Shown here piece by piece: positions 16,803-25,627 of a stretch of DNA of 64,000 nucleotides. The translations under genes and the position numbers were made by a program. Within the stretch, counting starts at the first letter, position 1; every line of letters starts with the position of its first letter. The DNA lies in contig NZ_SMCV01000014.1 in the NCBI RefSeq assembly GCF_004342285.1, positions 49,276-113,275 of the forward strand, given 5' to 3'. The notes below the pieces were generated by a model. The model was not told the origin of the DNA. It saw only the letters and a list, made by a program, of their open reading frames with translations, and did not search any database. The stretch is from Klebsiella sp. BIGb0138. GTDB taxonomy: Bacteria; Pseudomonadota; Gammaproteobacteria; Enterobacterales; Enterobacteriaceae.

Positions 16803-17813
16803 ATGAGTATGATTAATCTCTCCAGCCCGCGCATGCTGCAGCACTCGCTGCCGAAGCGCATTATGCACAGCCACTCCGGGGTGGTCAGCATCGCGCTGTT
16901 TTTCGTCTTCTGCTGCGTGGTCTTTTCGCTGATCACCGGCAACTTTCTCTCCGGCAGCAACTGGCTGAACATCATTCGCCAGACCGCGCCGCTGCTGATC
17001 GTCGCCAGCGCGATGACCTTTGTGATCACCACCGGCGGGATCGATCTTTCCGTGGGGTCAACCCTGGCGCTGGTGGGCGCGCTGTCGGCGATCGCCCTTA
17101 ATCAATGGGGACTGCCGTGGCCGGTGGTGCTGATCGGCGGCCTGCTGGTGGGCGCGTTGATCGGCGCGATCAACGGTTTCTTTATCGCCCGCGAAGGGAT
17201 CCCGGCGTTTATCGTCACCCTCGCGACGCTGGCGATCGTGCGGGGCATCGCCCTGCTGATCACCCAGGGCTACTCGATCCCCATTCCGCAAGACAGCCTC
17301 TTTACCCAGATGGGCCGCGCCTGGGTGCTCGGCGTACCGATGCCGGCGCTGATTGGCGTCGCGGTGCTGATTGTCGCCCATATCGCGTTAAATCATATGC
17401 GCTTTGGCCGCTACGTTACCGCGATTGGCGCCAACGCGGAGGGCGCGCGCCGCGGCGGGATCAATACCCGCTCGGTGACTCTGCGGGTGTACATGCTCAG
17501 CGGGATGGCCGCCGCGCTGGCAGGGATGATCATCACCGCCCGACTCGGCAGCGGCTCCTCCAACCAGGGGGAAGGCTTTGAGCTACAGGTGATCGCCGCG
17601 GTCGTTCTCGGCAGCACCAGCCTGTTCGGCGGATTCGGCACCATTATCGGCAGCCTGCTGGGCGCGCTTTCCATCGCCGTGATCCAGAACGGGCTGATCC
17701 TCTCGCATATCTCGCCGTTTTATACCCAGATTGCCACCGGCGCCATCATCCTGCTGGCTATCTGGCTGAACACCCGCATTCTCAATCCGGTCCGCCGCCC
17801 GGCGAAGGAGTAA
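16803..17813 (+). CDS. Sugar ABC transporter permease, RbsC-like
   Basis: The start is the ATG at 16803, preceded by AAGGGGATAT; the longer open frame is not needed. The 336-residue product is a multi-span BPD_transp_2 permease with the family motifs ITTGGIDLSVGSTLALVGAL and NGFFIAREGIPAFIVTLATLA. It should pair with the upstream single-cassette ATPase and with the RbsB-like protein at 13335. The stop is only two bases from the ATG of the next gene. Confidence 0.93.
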   Translation: MSMINLSSPRMLQHSLPKRIMHSHSGVVSIALFFVFCCVVFSLITGNFLSGSNWLNIIRQTAPLLIVASAMTFVITTGGIDLSVGSTLALVGALSAIALNQWGLPWPVVLIGGLLVGALIGAINGFFIAREGIPAFIVTLATLAIVRGIALLITQGYSIPIPQDSLFTQMGRAWVLGVPMPALIGVAVLIVAHIALNHMRFGRYVTAIGANAEGARRGGINTRSVTLRVYMLSGMAAALAGMIITARLGSGSSNQGEGFELQVIAAVVLGSTSLFGGFGTIIGSLLGALSIAVIQNGLILSHISPFYTQIATGAIILLAIWLNTRILNPVRRPAKE

Positions 17814-17815
17814 CC

Positions 17816-18916
17816 ATGAACGTGAAAGGATCGATTTTTCGCCACCCGCAGCCGTTGCCGGTTGGCGTGAGTAGCGGCTACGTGATGACCGTCCTCGGCC
17901 CGATGCCGCTGGCGCAAATGGGGGTGACCCTGATGCACGAGCATATTCTGCTCGACGCCGCCGGGAAATGGGTGGCCCCCTGCTGCTGTAGCGATCGGCA
18001 TATCGCCGAAGCGCCGGTGAGCATTGAAAATCTCGGCGAGCTGGCGATGAACCCGTTGATGAGCCGCGATAATTGCCAGCTGTTCGATGTCGAGACGGCG
18101 ATTGCCGAACTGCTGAAATTTCGCGCCCAGGGGGGCGACACGGTGGTCGATCCCACCAACCTCGGCATTGGCCGCGACCCGCGAGCCTTGCAGCGGATTT
18201 CGCGCTTAACCGGGCTGAATATCGTGATGGGTACCGGGCTCTACCTTGAGCCTTCGCATCCGGAGTGGTCGAAAACCCTCGACGTCGCCACGCTCGCCGA
18301 CAAGCTGATCTACGACGTCGGCGGCAAAGAAGAGAAGCCGGAGGTGATTGCCGGGCTGATTGGCGAAATCGGCGTCTCCAGCCGCTTTACGCCGCTGGAA
18401 GAGAAATCGCTGCGCGCGGCCGGACGCGCCAACGCCGCCACCGGCGTACCGATCGAGGTGCATCTGCCGGGCTGGGAGCGGCTGGGACACAAGGTGCTGG
18501 ATATCCTCGAAGAGGAAGGCGCCGACCTGCGCCACACCGTGCTGTGCCATATGAACCCCAGCTTTGCGGATAAGACCTATCAGCGCGATCTCGCCCGGCG
18601 CGGCGCGTTTCTCGAATACGACATGATCGGCATGAGCTACTACTACGCCGATGAATCGGCACAGTCGCCCTCCGACGAGGAGAACGCCCGCGCCATCCGC
18701 GAGCTAATCGACGACGGCTTTATTCAGCAAATTCTGCTCTCGCAGGACGTCTTTTTGAAAACCATGCTCACCCGCTACGGCGGGCATGGTTATGGCTACA
18801 TCCTCAAACATTTTGTCCCACGCCTGCGCCGCCACGGCGTCAGCGACGAACAGCTGGAAACGCTGATGATCGCCAACCCGCAGCGCGTCTTCGGCGGCGA
18901 ATGGAGAAACCAATGA
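17816..18916 (+). CDS. Phosphotriesterase-family metal hydrolase (PTE/PHP/lactonase type)
   Basis: This 366-residue TIM-barrel hydrolase has the first metal motif as LMHEHILLD (HxH). It has a glutamate in GLIGEIGVS where classical phosphotriesterases have a carbamylated lysine, as in the PHP branch. Histidines follow in VHLPGW and LCHMNPS, and the catalytic Asp is in SQDVFLK. Natural substrates of this family are usually lactones, often sugar lactones. It follows the permease gene by two bases and overlaps the next gene. It therefore probably hydrolyses an intermediate of the imported compound. Confidence 0.88.
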   Translation: MNVKGSIFRHPQPLPVGVSSGYVMTVLGPMPLAQMGVTLMHEHILLDAAGKWVAPCCCSDRHIAEAPVSIENLGELAMNPLMSRDNCQLFDVETAIAELLKFRAQGGDTVVDPTNLGIGRDPRALQRISRLTGLNIVMGTGLYLEPSHPEWSKTLDVATLADKLIYDVGGKEEKPEVIAGLIGEIGVSSRFTPLEEKSLRAAGRANAATGVPIEVHLPGWERLGHKVLDILEEEGADLRHTVLCHMNPSFADKTYQRDLARRGAFLEYDMIGMSYYYADESAQSPSDEENARAIRELIDDGFIQQILLSQDVFLKTMLTRYGGHGYGYILKHFVPRLRRHGVSDEQLETLMIANPQRVFGGEWRNQ

Positions 18917-19671
18917 AAAAATCAGTTTTACTGGTCGGCGAGTCATGGACCAGCAGCGCCACGCACGTAAAGGGTTTTGATCAGTTTTTTACCGCCACGT
19001 TTCACAGCGGCGCGGACGCCTTTATGCAGGCGCTGGCGGACAGCGACTATGCCGTCACCCACATGCCTGCGCACGACGCGCAGAACCACTTTCCGCTGAC
19101 CCTCGACGCGCTGCAAAAGTGGGACGTCATCATTCTTTCCGATATCGGCGCCAATACGCTGCTGCTGCATCCGGATACCTGGCTGAAGAGCAAGCGGACC
19201 GCCAACCGCCTGACGCTGCTGCACGATTACGTGGCGGCGGGCGGCAGCCTGATGATGATCGGCGGCTACTTTAGTTTCCAGGGGATTAACGGCGCGGCGC
19301 GTTTTCGCAACACCGCCGTTGAAAAAGTGCTACCGGTACGCTGCCTGGCGTGGGACGACCGGGTAGAAACCCCGGAAGGCTGCTACGCCGAAACGGTCGC
19401 CCGCCATCCGCTGCTGGACGGACTGGACGGCGAGTGGCCGTGGCTGCTGGGCTATAACGAGGTGGAAATGCATCCGCAGGGCGAGCTGCTGGCGACCATT
19501 GCCGGAACCGGCCATCCGCTACTGGCGATACGTCAGTATCAGCGCGGACGCACCCTGGCGTGGACCAGCGATATGTCGGCCCACTGGTTGCCGGAGGAGT
19601 TCAGCGCCTGGGAAGGCTATCGCCGCCTGTGGATTAACGCTCTCGACTGGTTAACCGGGGCGCAGCGATGA
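18913..19671 (+). CDS. ThuA-like/class I glutamine amidotransferase-fold protein
   Basis: The start at 18913 overlaps the previous stop as ATGA and is preceded by GGAGAAACC. The 252-residue product starts MKKSVLLVGESWTSSATHVKG, and the core contains WDVIILSDIGANTLLLHP and YVAAGGSLMMIGGYFSFQG. These are the flavodoxin-like strands of the amidotransferase-like group often annotated as a cytoplasmic DUF1355 or glutamine amidotransferase protein. The nucleophile-elbow position reads IGGYFS without a cysteine, so amidotransferase activity is doubtful. The role in this operon is unknown. Confidence 0.7.
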   Translation: MKKSVLLVGESWTSSATHVKGFDQFFTATFHSGADAFMQALADSDYAVTHMPAHDAQNHFPLTLDALQKWDVIILSDIGANTLLLHPDTWLKSKRTANRLTLLHDYVAAGGSLMMIGGYFSFQGINGAARFRNTAVEKVLPVRCLAWDDRVETPEGCYAETVARHPLLDGLDGEWPWLLGYNEVEMHPQGELLATIAGTGHPLLAIRQYQRGRTLAWTSDMSAHWLPEEFSAWEGYRRLWINALDWLTGAQR

Positions 19672-20792
19672 ATACGCCGACGCTCGCTCTCGCCCGTCAG
19701 TTGCTGAGCTTCGAGACTATTAACCCGCCCGGCCGCGAAGCGGAGTGCATGGCGTTCCTTGCCGACTGGCTGCGGGAACGGGGATTCCAGGTCACGCTGT
19801 CGACGTTCGGCGAAGGACGCAGCAATCTGCTCGCCAGTTTGCCCGGCAAGCGCGGCGGTTTACCGCTGGCCTTCACCGGCCATCTGGATACCGTGCCTCT
19901 CGGCGACGCCCCGTGGAGCCGCGATCCGTTCGGCGAAGTGGATGGCGACCGGCTATACGGCCGCGGCGCCAGCGACATGAAAGCGGCGATCGCCGCTTTC
20001 CTTTGCGCCTGCGTAGCCCGGTCGGAAGAGATAGACGCGGGCAATGGCGTGGTGCTATTGCTGACCGGCGGGGAAGAGACCGGCTGCGACGGCGTACAGG
20101 CGCTGCTGGCGCAGGGGACGCTACCCGCCGTCGGGGCGCTGATCGTCGGCGAGCCGACGGCGAACTATCCGGTCATCGGCCATAAAGGGGCGCTCTGGCT
20201 ACGCTGCCGCACCCGGGGCAAAACCGCCCACGGCGCAATGCCGGAGCTGGGAATTAACGCGATTTATCGGGCGGCGGACGCCCTGCAAAAAATCCGTCAC
20301 TTCTCGCCCGGCCCGCCGCACCCGCTGATGCGCCAGCCGACGCTGAACGTCGGGAGGATAAGCGGCGGGCTGAATATCAATTCCGTGCCGGACAGCGCGG
20401 CGTTCGATGTCGATATCCGCACCGCGCCGAATCTCCGGCACGACGATATCTGTACCCGGCTGCATCAGCATCTTGGCGAGGAGGTCAGCCAGGAAACGCT
20501 GGTGGATTTGCCCGCCGTGCTCAGCGATACGGATGCGCCGTGGATCCGCGATCTGTACCGGCTGTGCCAGCCTTTACACCCGCAGCCGCTGGTTCCGCGC
20601 ATTGTTCCCTACTTCACCGATGCCTCGCTGCTGCTGCCCGCGCTTAATAGGCCGCCGTGTATTATTCTCGGCCCCGGCGAACCGACGATGGCGCACCAGA
20701 CCGATGAATATTGTGAGCTGGGCAAACTCGCCGCCGCCGAAGCGCTCTATCAGCAGATTATCGTGGCTTACGGAGCGCCCGGCATGACCTGA
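19668..20792 (+). CDS. M20 family metallopeptidase/deacylase (ArgE/DapE type)
   Basis: This 374-residue enzyme has the M20 di-zinc motifs in order: GHLDTVP (about 71-77), the bridging Asp in GRGASDMKAAIAAF (about 98-111), the general base and ligand in TGGEETG (about 131-137) and EPTANYPVIGHKG. A dimerisation lid follows with the TAHGAMPELGINAI histidine. M20 enzymes hydrolyse N-acyl or peptide amide bonds. It overlaps the upstream gene by four bases (ATGA). It ends the operon and is convergent with the flavin monooxygenase. It implies an amide bond in the unknown substrate of this locus. Confidence 0.9.
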   Translation: MNTPTLALARQLLSFETINPPGREAECMAFLADWLRERGFQVTLSTFGEGRSNLLASLPGKRGGLPLAFTGHLDTVPLGDAPWSRDPFGEVDGDRLYGRGASDMKAAIAAFLCACVARSEEIDAGNGVVLLLTGGEETGCDGVQALLAQGTLPAVGALIVGEPTANYPVIGHKGALWLRCRTRGKTAHGAMPELGINAIYRAADALQKIRHFSPGPPHPLMRQPTLNVGRISGGLNINSVPDSAAFDVDIRTAPNLRHDDICTRLHQHLGEEVSQETLVDLPAVLSDTDAPWIRDLYRLCQPLHPQPLVPRIVPYFTDASLLLPALNRPPCIILGPGEPTMAHQTDEYCELGKLAAAEALYQQIIVAYGAPGMT

Positions 20793-20829
20793 GACCCGGC
20801 AAAATGGCGGGCGTCTGGCGTGATACCTT

Positions 20830-22095
20830 TTAGCGTTTCGATGACCTGGCCGATGAAGGCGGCGTGGCGGCGTCCGTATGCCGGTAAAACGCACGCGGCG
20901 TTTCGCGACGAAATCCCAGGCCGATGATCCGACCGAACAATCGCGGCAGCCAGCGGCTGTGGCTGACGTAGGTCATAAAACGGGAGCCGCCCGCCGCGCG
21001 GCGTTTCTTCGGCCGGCGCTGGCTCATTTTAATTTGCAAAAACTGCGTGGCTTTGGTGGGGAAATCGCGCCGCCGCTGCACCCGCCGTAGATGTTTTAGC
21101 TGTAAACACCGCTGACGCAGCGGCAGGATAATGGCGTTAGCCGCGGCCACCGCATCCTGAATCGCCAGATTAACGCCCACTCCGCCGATAGGCGACATGG
21201 CGTGCGCCGCGTCGCCGATGCACAGCACGCCAGGCTTTGCCCACTGCTCCAGCCTGTCGATACGGATGCTCAACAGTTTGACCTGCTCCCAGCTGACAAT
21301 CTCCTGAAAGCGGTCGTCCTGAAACGGGGCCGCCTCGGCCACCTGCAGCAGAAATTTCTCCAGCCCGTGCTGCCGAATCGTATCAAAGCTCCCCTTATCG
21401 ATCGCATAGCCGCACTGCCAGTAATCCCCGCGATCGATCATGATAAAGTTGCGCTTTGGCCCGGTATGGCCCATCGACCATGACGGATCGCCCGGTCGCT
21501 TACTGAGTTTCATCCACAGCAGGTCGCGCGGCGAACCAAACGACCGGCTGCTGAGCGCCGCTTTTTCCCGCACCACGGAGTGCCGCCCGTCGGCGCCGAC
21601 CACCAGTTGGCAGGCCACGCCGATCGGGCCTTCCGCGGTATCGGCCACAACGCCGCACACCCGATCGTGCTCATAGATCAGCTGTGACACCCGCGCCGAC
21701 TTGATCAGGGTGAAATGGGGAAAAGCGGCGGCCCGTTCCGCCAGAAAACTGAGGAATTCCCACTGCGGCATAAAGGCGATGAATTTGCAGCGTGTCGGCA
21801 GACGGGTGAAGTCCGCCAGCATCACATTCCGACCGGCGATTTCCGCCCACAGCGTTTCCGCACGCTGGTGCGGCAGCGTCAGGAGATCGTCAAGCAGCCC
21901 GAGCTGGTGCATAAGTTCCAGCGTTGAAGGGTGAATGGTATCGCCGCGGAAATCACGCAGAAAATCATCGTGTTTCTCCAGCACCGTCACGTCGATGCCC
22001 GCCCGGGCTAACAGGTAGCCCAGCATCAACCCGGCGGGGCCGCCGCCTACGATGCAGCAATCGGTGGAGTAAGGCGCGAACGAGGATGATGGCAT
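20830..22095 (-). CDS. FAD-dependent aromatic-ring-type monooxygenase
   Basis: This 421-residue flavoprotein of the PHBH class has the N-terminal dinucleotide-binding motif IVGGGPAGLMLGYLLARAG, the middle DG motif VVGADGRHSVVRE and the FAD-ribityl motif LCIGDAAHAMSPIGGVGVN. It has a basic C-terminal extension (from about 330) that also contains an RRRDFPTKATQFLQ helix. It would hydroxylate a substrate with NAD(P)H and oxygen. It is transcribed away from the TonB receptor. A perfect Fur-type palindrome lies 61 bases upstream of its ATG, so iron control is likely. The substrate is unknown. UbiH/VisC-type ubiquinone hydroxylases are an alternative family neighbour. Confidence 0.85.
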   Translation of the reverse strand: MPSSSFAPYSTDCCIVGGGPAGLMLGYLLARAGIDVTVLEKHDDFLRDFRGDTIHPSTLELMHQLGLLDDLLTLPHQRAETLWAEIAGRNVMLADFTRLPTRCKFIAFMPQWEFLSFLAERAAAFPHFTLIKSARVSQLIYEHDRVCGVVADTAEGPIGVACQLVVGADGRHSVVREKAALSSRSFGSPRDLLWMKLSKRPGDPSWSMGHTGPKRNFIMIDRGDYWQCGYAIDKGSFDTIRQHGLEKFLLQVAEAAPFQDDRFQEIVSWEQVKLLSIRIDRLEQWAKPGVLCIGDAAHAMSPIGGVGVNLAIQDAVAAANAIILPLRQRCLQLKHLRRVQRRRDFPTKATQFLQIKMSQRRPKKRRAAGGSRFMTYVSHSRWLPRLFGRIIGLGFRRETPRAFYRHTDAATPPSSARSSKR

Positions 22096-22155
22096 GCTCT
22101 TGTCCCGGAGAACGACCCGCCTGCGGTGAGTCGACGCGTCGTGAAAAATACATCG

Positions 22156-22176
22156 TATTGATAATGATTATCAATA
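22156..22176. promoter_or_regulatory. Fur box (perfect 10-1-10 palindrome)
   Basis: TATTGATAAT (22156-22165), one G, then ATTATCAATA (22167-22176) form a perfect palindrome that embeds the GATAATGATTATC Fur core. It sits between the monooxygenase start (22095) and the TonB receptor start (22376). It is closer to the monooxygenase. Confidence 0.88.
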
Positions 22177-22375
22177 TCACGCGAGACTGTCAACCTGTTG
22201 CGCCGCGAGGATGGCCGGCTCGTCATCCACCTGGCGGGCCACAGTGCGGGAAACAACCGCGTCCGCGCCGTGTTAGCGCCGCATGAGGAATTTTTTCAGT
22301 AAATTTCTGCCCGATTTTCTCGCCTGAGTGACCTCTCTACTGAGATTCCAGTTTCATACATTCAGGGAACAGTCG

Positions 22376-24937
22376 ATGTCTATACAAAACAACCGCGCGG
22401 CAAAAGGTGTATCCGCCAGAGGTACCCGGCGTCATATTCATCATCCTGGCAAAAAACGGGCCTCTGGCAGAATGGTCAACCCCGCGTGCGGGCTGCTGGT
22501 TCTGGCCTCTTGCGTGACCTCCGTTTTTGCCGCGCAGACCCCGGCGGCGCCGTCACAACAAACCGATATTCAGTCTTTCGCCATTCCGGCTGGCGATCTA
22601 ACCCCGGCGTTACAAAATCTCGCCAGTCGCGCCCGGGTCATTCTGACCTTTACGCCAGAGCAGACCCGGGGCAAAAGCACTGCCGGCTTGCAGGGGCGCT
22701 ACAGCCTTGAAGAGGCCTTTAACCGATTGCTCGCGGGGAGCGGTCTCAGCGCGCAGCAGACGGCGAACGGCTATCGCCTGGCGGCGGCTGAGCCGCTCGA
22801 GGATCTGGTGATCCCGGAGCTGTCGGTGGTCAGCGGCTTAAGCGATAGCGTCTCGGCCGGGCGTTCGACCTTAAATCAGGAAGACATCGCGCGCGTGCAG
22901 GCCGATAACGTCGCCAGCCTGCTCGATCGCCTGCCCGGCGTCTCGATGGCCGGCTCCCCTCGCCCCGGCGGACAGAGTTTGAATATCTGGGGGATGGGCG
23001 ATATGGAAGATGTCAACGTGGTGCTGGACGGCGCGCCAAAAGGGTTCGAGAAATACCGCCAGGGCTCGGTGTTCATCGAGCCGGAGCTGCTCAAGCGCGT
23101 TGATGTCGATAAAGGTCCGCATAACCTGCTGAATGGCAACGGCGGATTTGGCGGCACCATTACGATGGAAACCAAAGATGCCGGAGATATGCTGCAGCCC
23201 GGCGAGAATTTTGGCGGGTTGCTGAAGTACAGCTATCACACCAATGACCGCCAGGGGATCTACAGCGGCGCGCTCTATGGCCGCACCGAAGAAGGGTTTG
23301 CCGACGGGCTGGTCTATTTCAGCAAGCGCGACGGGGGCAACATTAAGCGGCCTGACGGCACGCGCTTTGCCTACTCCTCCAGCGATCAGGCCTCCTGGCT
23401 GCTGAAGTCCAACCTTTATCTGACCGATGCGCAGACCTTGACCCTGTCGGCGATGCGCTCCGAGTCCGACGGCTGGCAGCCGTTTGCCGCCAAGCGCGAC
23501 GATATCAGCGCCCCCAGCCAGGCGGATATCGACCGCTACGGCCGGGATGAGGCGTGGCGCCGCATCCTGGTGTATCGCGATCAGGTGGACACCAACTATT
23601 CGGTAAAATGGAACCTGGCGCCGGAAGAGCAGCCGCTGCTGAACCTGACGGTATCTTACGCCCACTCGAAAACCGAACAGCATGATCAACGCCCGGATTC
23701 CGCGTCGCAGTACAGCTACCTGGGCTCGCTGGGGAACGAAAGCTGGGTGAGCTATGTCGATCGGCAGCTCGATATGAACAACGAGAGCCGCTTCAGCAGC
23801 GGCCCGCTCGATCATAAGCTGCTGTTCGGCGTGCGCTGGCATAAGCATAAACGCGATACGCTGATGTACTACCCGGCGCAGAAAAATAGCGCCAGCTACA
23901 ACTACGGTTATTTCCAGCCCTACTATATGCCGGCGGGGGAGCAGGAAACCCGCAGCGCCTATCTGCAGGATGCGGTCAGCTACGGCAGCCTGACCATCAC
24001 GCCCGGCGTGCGCTTCGATCACGTCAGCAATACCGGCCAGCCTAACCGCGCGCCGCGCTATAACGATAGCGATCCTGCCGCCGGGCATGATTACAGCAGC
24101 GTCACCTACACCGGCTGGTCTCCGCACCTGGGGGCAATCTGGAAAGCCACGCCCAACCTGTCGCTGTTTGCCGACGTCAGCCGCACCTGGCGCGCGCCGG
24201 TCATCGATGAGCAGTACGAAGTTCAGTCGGCCAGCTCTAACGTTCCCGGCACCAGCCGCGATCTTAAGGTGGAGCGTATTACCGGGATCCGGGTAGGCGC
24301 GGTGCTGGATTTCAACAACCTGGTGACGGCGGAAGACAGCCTGCAAATTCGTACTACCCTGTTCCGCAACCGCGGCAAGGATGAAATCTTCTATCGCCGC
24401 GGGGTGCTGTGCGACGCCGCCAGAAGCGGCGGAGAGTGCGGTCAGCCGCTGTCGAACTACCGTAACCTGCCGGGCTATACCATCGAAGGTCTGGAAATTG
24501 AATCCTTCTACGATAGCGATCGGGTGTTCGGCAGCTTTGCCTACTCCGCGATCCGCGGTAAGCGCGATGCTTCCCCGCGCGATCCCTGGGGCAACCAGAC
24601 CTGGATTGCGGAAATTCCGCCGGTCACCGCCCACGCGGTGCTGGGGATAAAAGTGCCGCAATGGGACGCGGCGTTTGGCTGGACCGGCGATTTCGTGCGC
24701 AAACAGGACCGCTCGCCGGCCGACGGCGATCCCCTCGCTTCCGTCTGGGCGCTGCCGAAAACCGCCGGCTACTCCCTGCACGGCCTGTTCGCCACCTGGC
24801 AGCCCACGGCGCTGAAAGGGTTTGAGGCCCGGGTGGCGGTGGATAATCTGTTCAACCACGAATATTACCCCTACCTCGGCGAATCCGTGTCCGGGGTCGG
24901 GCGGAATATTAAATTCAGCGTCAGCCAGCGTTTCTGA
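22376..24937 (+). CDS. TonB-dependent heme/hemoglobin-type receptor with STN signalling domain (HasR-like)
   Basis: The start is the ATG at 22376 behind CAGGGAAC. The 853-residue precursor has an unusually long signal sequence (about 55 residues, hydrophobic core CGLLVLASCVTSVFA). An STN signalling domain follows at about 60-125 (IQSFAIPAGDLTPALQNLASR), then the plug (about 140-270, with VNVVLDGAPKG). The 22-strand barrel ends in the aromatic C-terminus SVSQRF. The barrel carries the FRAP-like box TWRAPVIDEQYEV, typical of heme and hemoglobin receptors. Receptor, ECF sigma factor, FecR-like regulator and TonB in a row match the HasR-HasI-HasS-HasB arrangement. No hemophore gene is present in the window. 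Other iron chelates cannot be excluded. Confidence 0.87.
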   Translation: MSIQNNRAAKGVSARGTRRHIHHPGKKRASGRMVNPACGLLVLASCVTSVFAAQTPAAPSQQTDIQSFAIPAGDLTPALQNLASRARVILTFTPEQTRGKSTAGLQGRYSLEEAFNRLLAGSGLSAQQTANGYRLAAAEPLEDLVIPELSVVSGLSDSVSAGRSTLNQEDIARVQADNVASLLDRLPGVSMAGSPRPGGQSLNIWGMGDMEDVNVVLDGAPKGFEKYRQGSVFIEPELLKRVDVDKGPHNLLNGNGGFGGTITMETKDAGDMLQPGENFGGLLKYSYHTNDRQGIYSGALYGRTEEGFADGLVYFSKRDGGNIKRPDGTRFAYSSSDQASWLLKSNLYLTDAQTLTLSAMRSESDGWQPFAAKRDDISAPSQADIDRYGRDEAWRRILVYRDQVDTNYSVKWNLAPEEQPLLNLTVSYAHSKTEQHDQRPDSASQYSYLGSLGNESWVSYVDRQLDMNNESRFSSGPLDHKLLFGVRWHKHKRDTLMYYPAQKNSASYNYGYFQPYYMPAGEQETRSAYLQDAVSYGSLTITPGVRFDHVSNTGQPNRAPRYNDSDPAAGHDYSSVTYTGWSPHLGAIWKATPNLSLFADVSRTWRAPVIDEQYEVQSASSNVPGTSRDLKVERITGIRVGAVLDFNNLVTAEDSLQIRTTLFRNRGKDEIFYRRGVLCDAARSGGECGQPLSNYRNLPGYTIEGLEIESFYDSDRVFGSFAYSAIRGKRDASPRDPWGNQTWIAEIPPVTAHAVLGIKVPQWDAAFGWTGDFVRKQDRSPADGDPLASVWALPKTAGYSLHGLFATWQPTALKGFEARVAVDNLFNHEYYPYLGESVSGVGRNIKFSVSQRF

Positions 24938-24949
24938 CGTTTTACCCAC

Positions 24950-24968
24950 GGGGAGCCGTCGGCTCCCC
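24950..24968 (+). terminator. Hairpin after the TonB receptor gene
   Basis: GGGGAGCC (24950-24957) pairs with GGCTCCCC (24961-24968) around three bases and is followed by TGCTTTCCCC. It may partly terminate receptor transcription before the separately expressed sigma-factor gene. Confidence 0.55.
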
Positions 24969-25045
24969 TGCTTTCCCCTCCTGAACCCCCAGCGTAATGT
25001 AAATAATCAGCAATCTCTTGACACATAACTTACATTATTTTAATT

Positions 25046-25064
25046 AGTAATGATTCTTATTTTC
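25046..25064. promoter_or_regulatory. Probable Fur box upstream of the ECF sigma gene
   Basis: AGTAATGATTCTTATTTTC matches the 19-base Fur consensus GATAATGATAATCATTATC at 13 positions and lies 30 bases before the likely ATG of the sigma factor. ECF sigma genes of this type are usually Fur-repressed. Confidence 0.55.
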
Positions 25065-25093
25065 ATTTAAAACGCTCACGTTTGGTATGCCGT

Positions 25094-25609
25094 ATGGCCA
25101 GGAAAGATATTGCAATCGCTAACGGGTTTGCCCGGCAGCTCTACAGTGAACATCACGGCTGGCTGTGCCACTGGCTGCGGCAAAAGGTCGACTGCGCCTG
25201 GCATGCCGAAGATCTGGCGCAGGATACCTTTATCAGCATTCTGCTCAGCCCACAGTTGACGGCCATTCGTCATCCCCGGCCTTTTTTAGCTACGGTGGCG
25301 CGCCGGCTGGTGGCCAACTATTACCGCCGCAAGCATATTGAAGAGCGTTATTTGCAGGCCCTGAGCGAGCTGCCGGAGGCCGAATCCCCGGCGGCGGAAA
25401 TCCGTCTGCAGGCGATCGAGATGCTGGAAAAACTGGACCAGGCGCTGGACGGCCTGCCCGCGCCGGTGCGCGAAGCGTTCCTGCTGGCCCATCTGCAGGG
25501 CATGCGCTACTGCGATATTGCCGAGCGGCTGCGGGTTTCCACCAGCTCGGTCAAACAGTATTTGCAACGCGCGAATCTGCAATGTTTCTTTGCCTTATCA
25601 TCGTCATAG
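25094..25609 (+). CDS. ECF sigma factor, FecI/HasI type
   Basis: The 171-residue product from the ATG at 25094 has sigma region 2 (WHAEDLAQDTFISILLS, about 38-55) and region 4 (LPAPVREAFLLAHLQGMRYCDIAERLRVSTSSVKQYLQRA, about 120-160). No strong ribosome-binding site is visible. A TTG at 25082 is an alternative start. It lies between the TonB receptor and a FecR-like gene. It should direct transcription of the receptor when ligand-loaded receptor signals through TonB and the FecR-like protein. Confidence 0.92.
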   Translation: MARKDIAIANGFARQLYSEHHGWLCHWLRQKVDCAWHAEDLAQDTFISILLSPQLTAIRHPRPFLATVARRLVANYYRRKHIEERYLQALSELPEAESPAAEIRLQAIEMLEKLDQALDGLPAPVREAFLLAHLQGMRYCDIAERLRVSTSSVKQYLQRANLQCFFALSSS

Positions 25610-25627
25610 CGGCGTGTTGATACCAGT

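Noticed and set aside
22871..24949. A 692-codon open frame opposite the TonB receptor
   Set aside because: Codon mirror of the receptor gene. The composition is typical of antisense frames in GC-rich DNA and there is no start signal or homology pattern.
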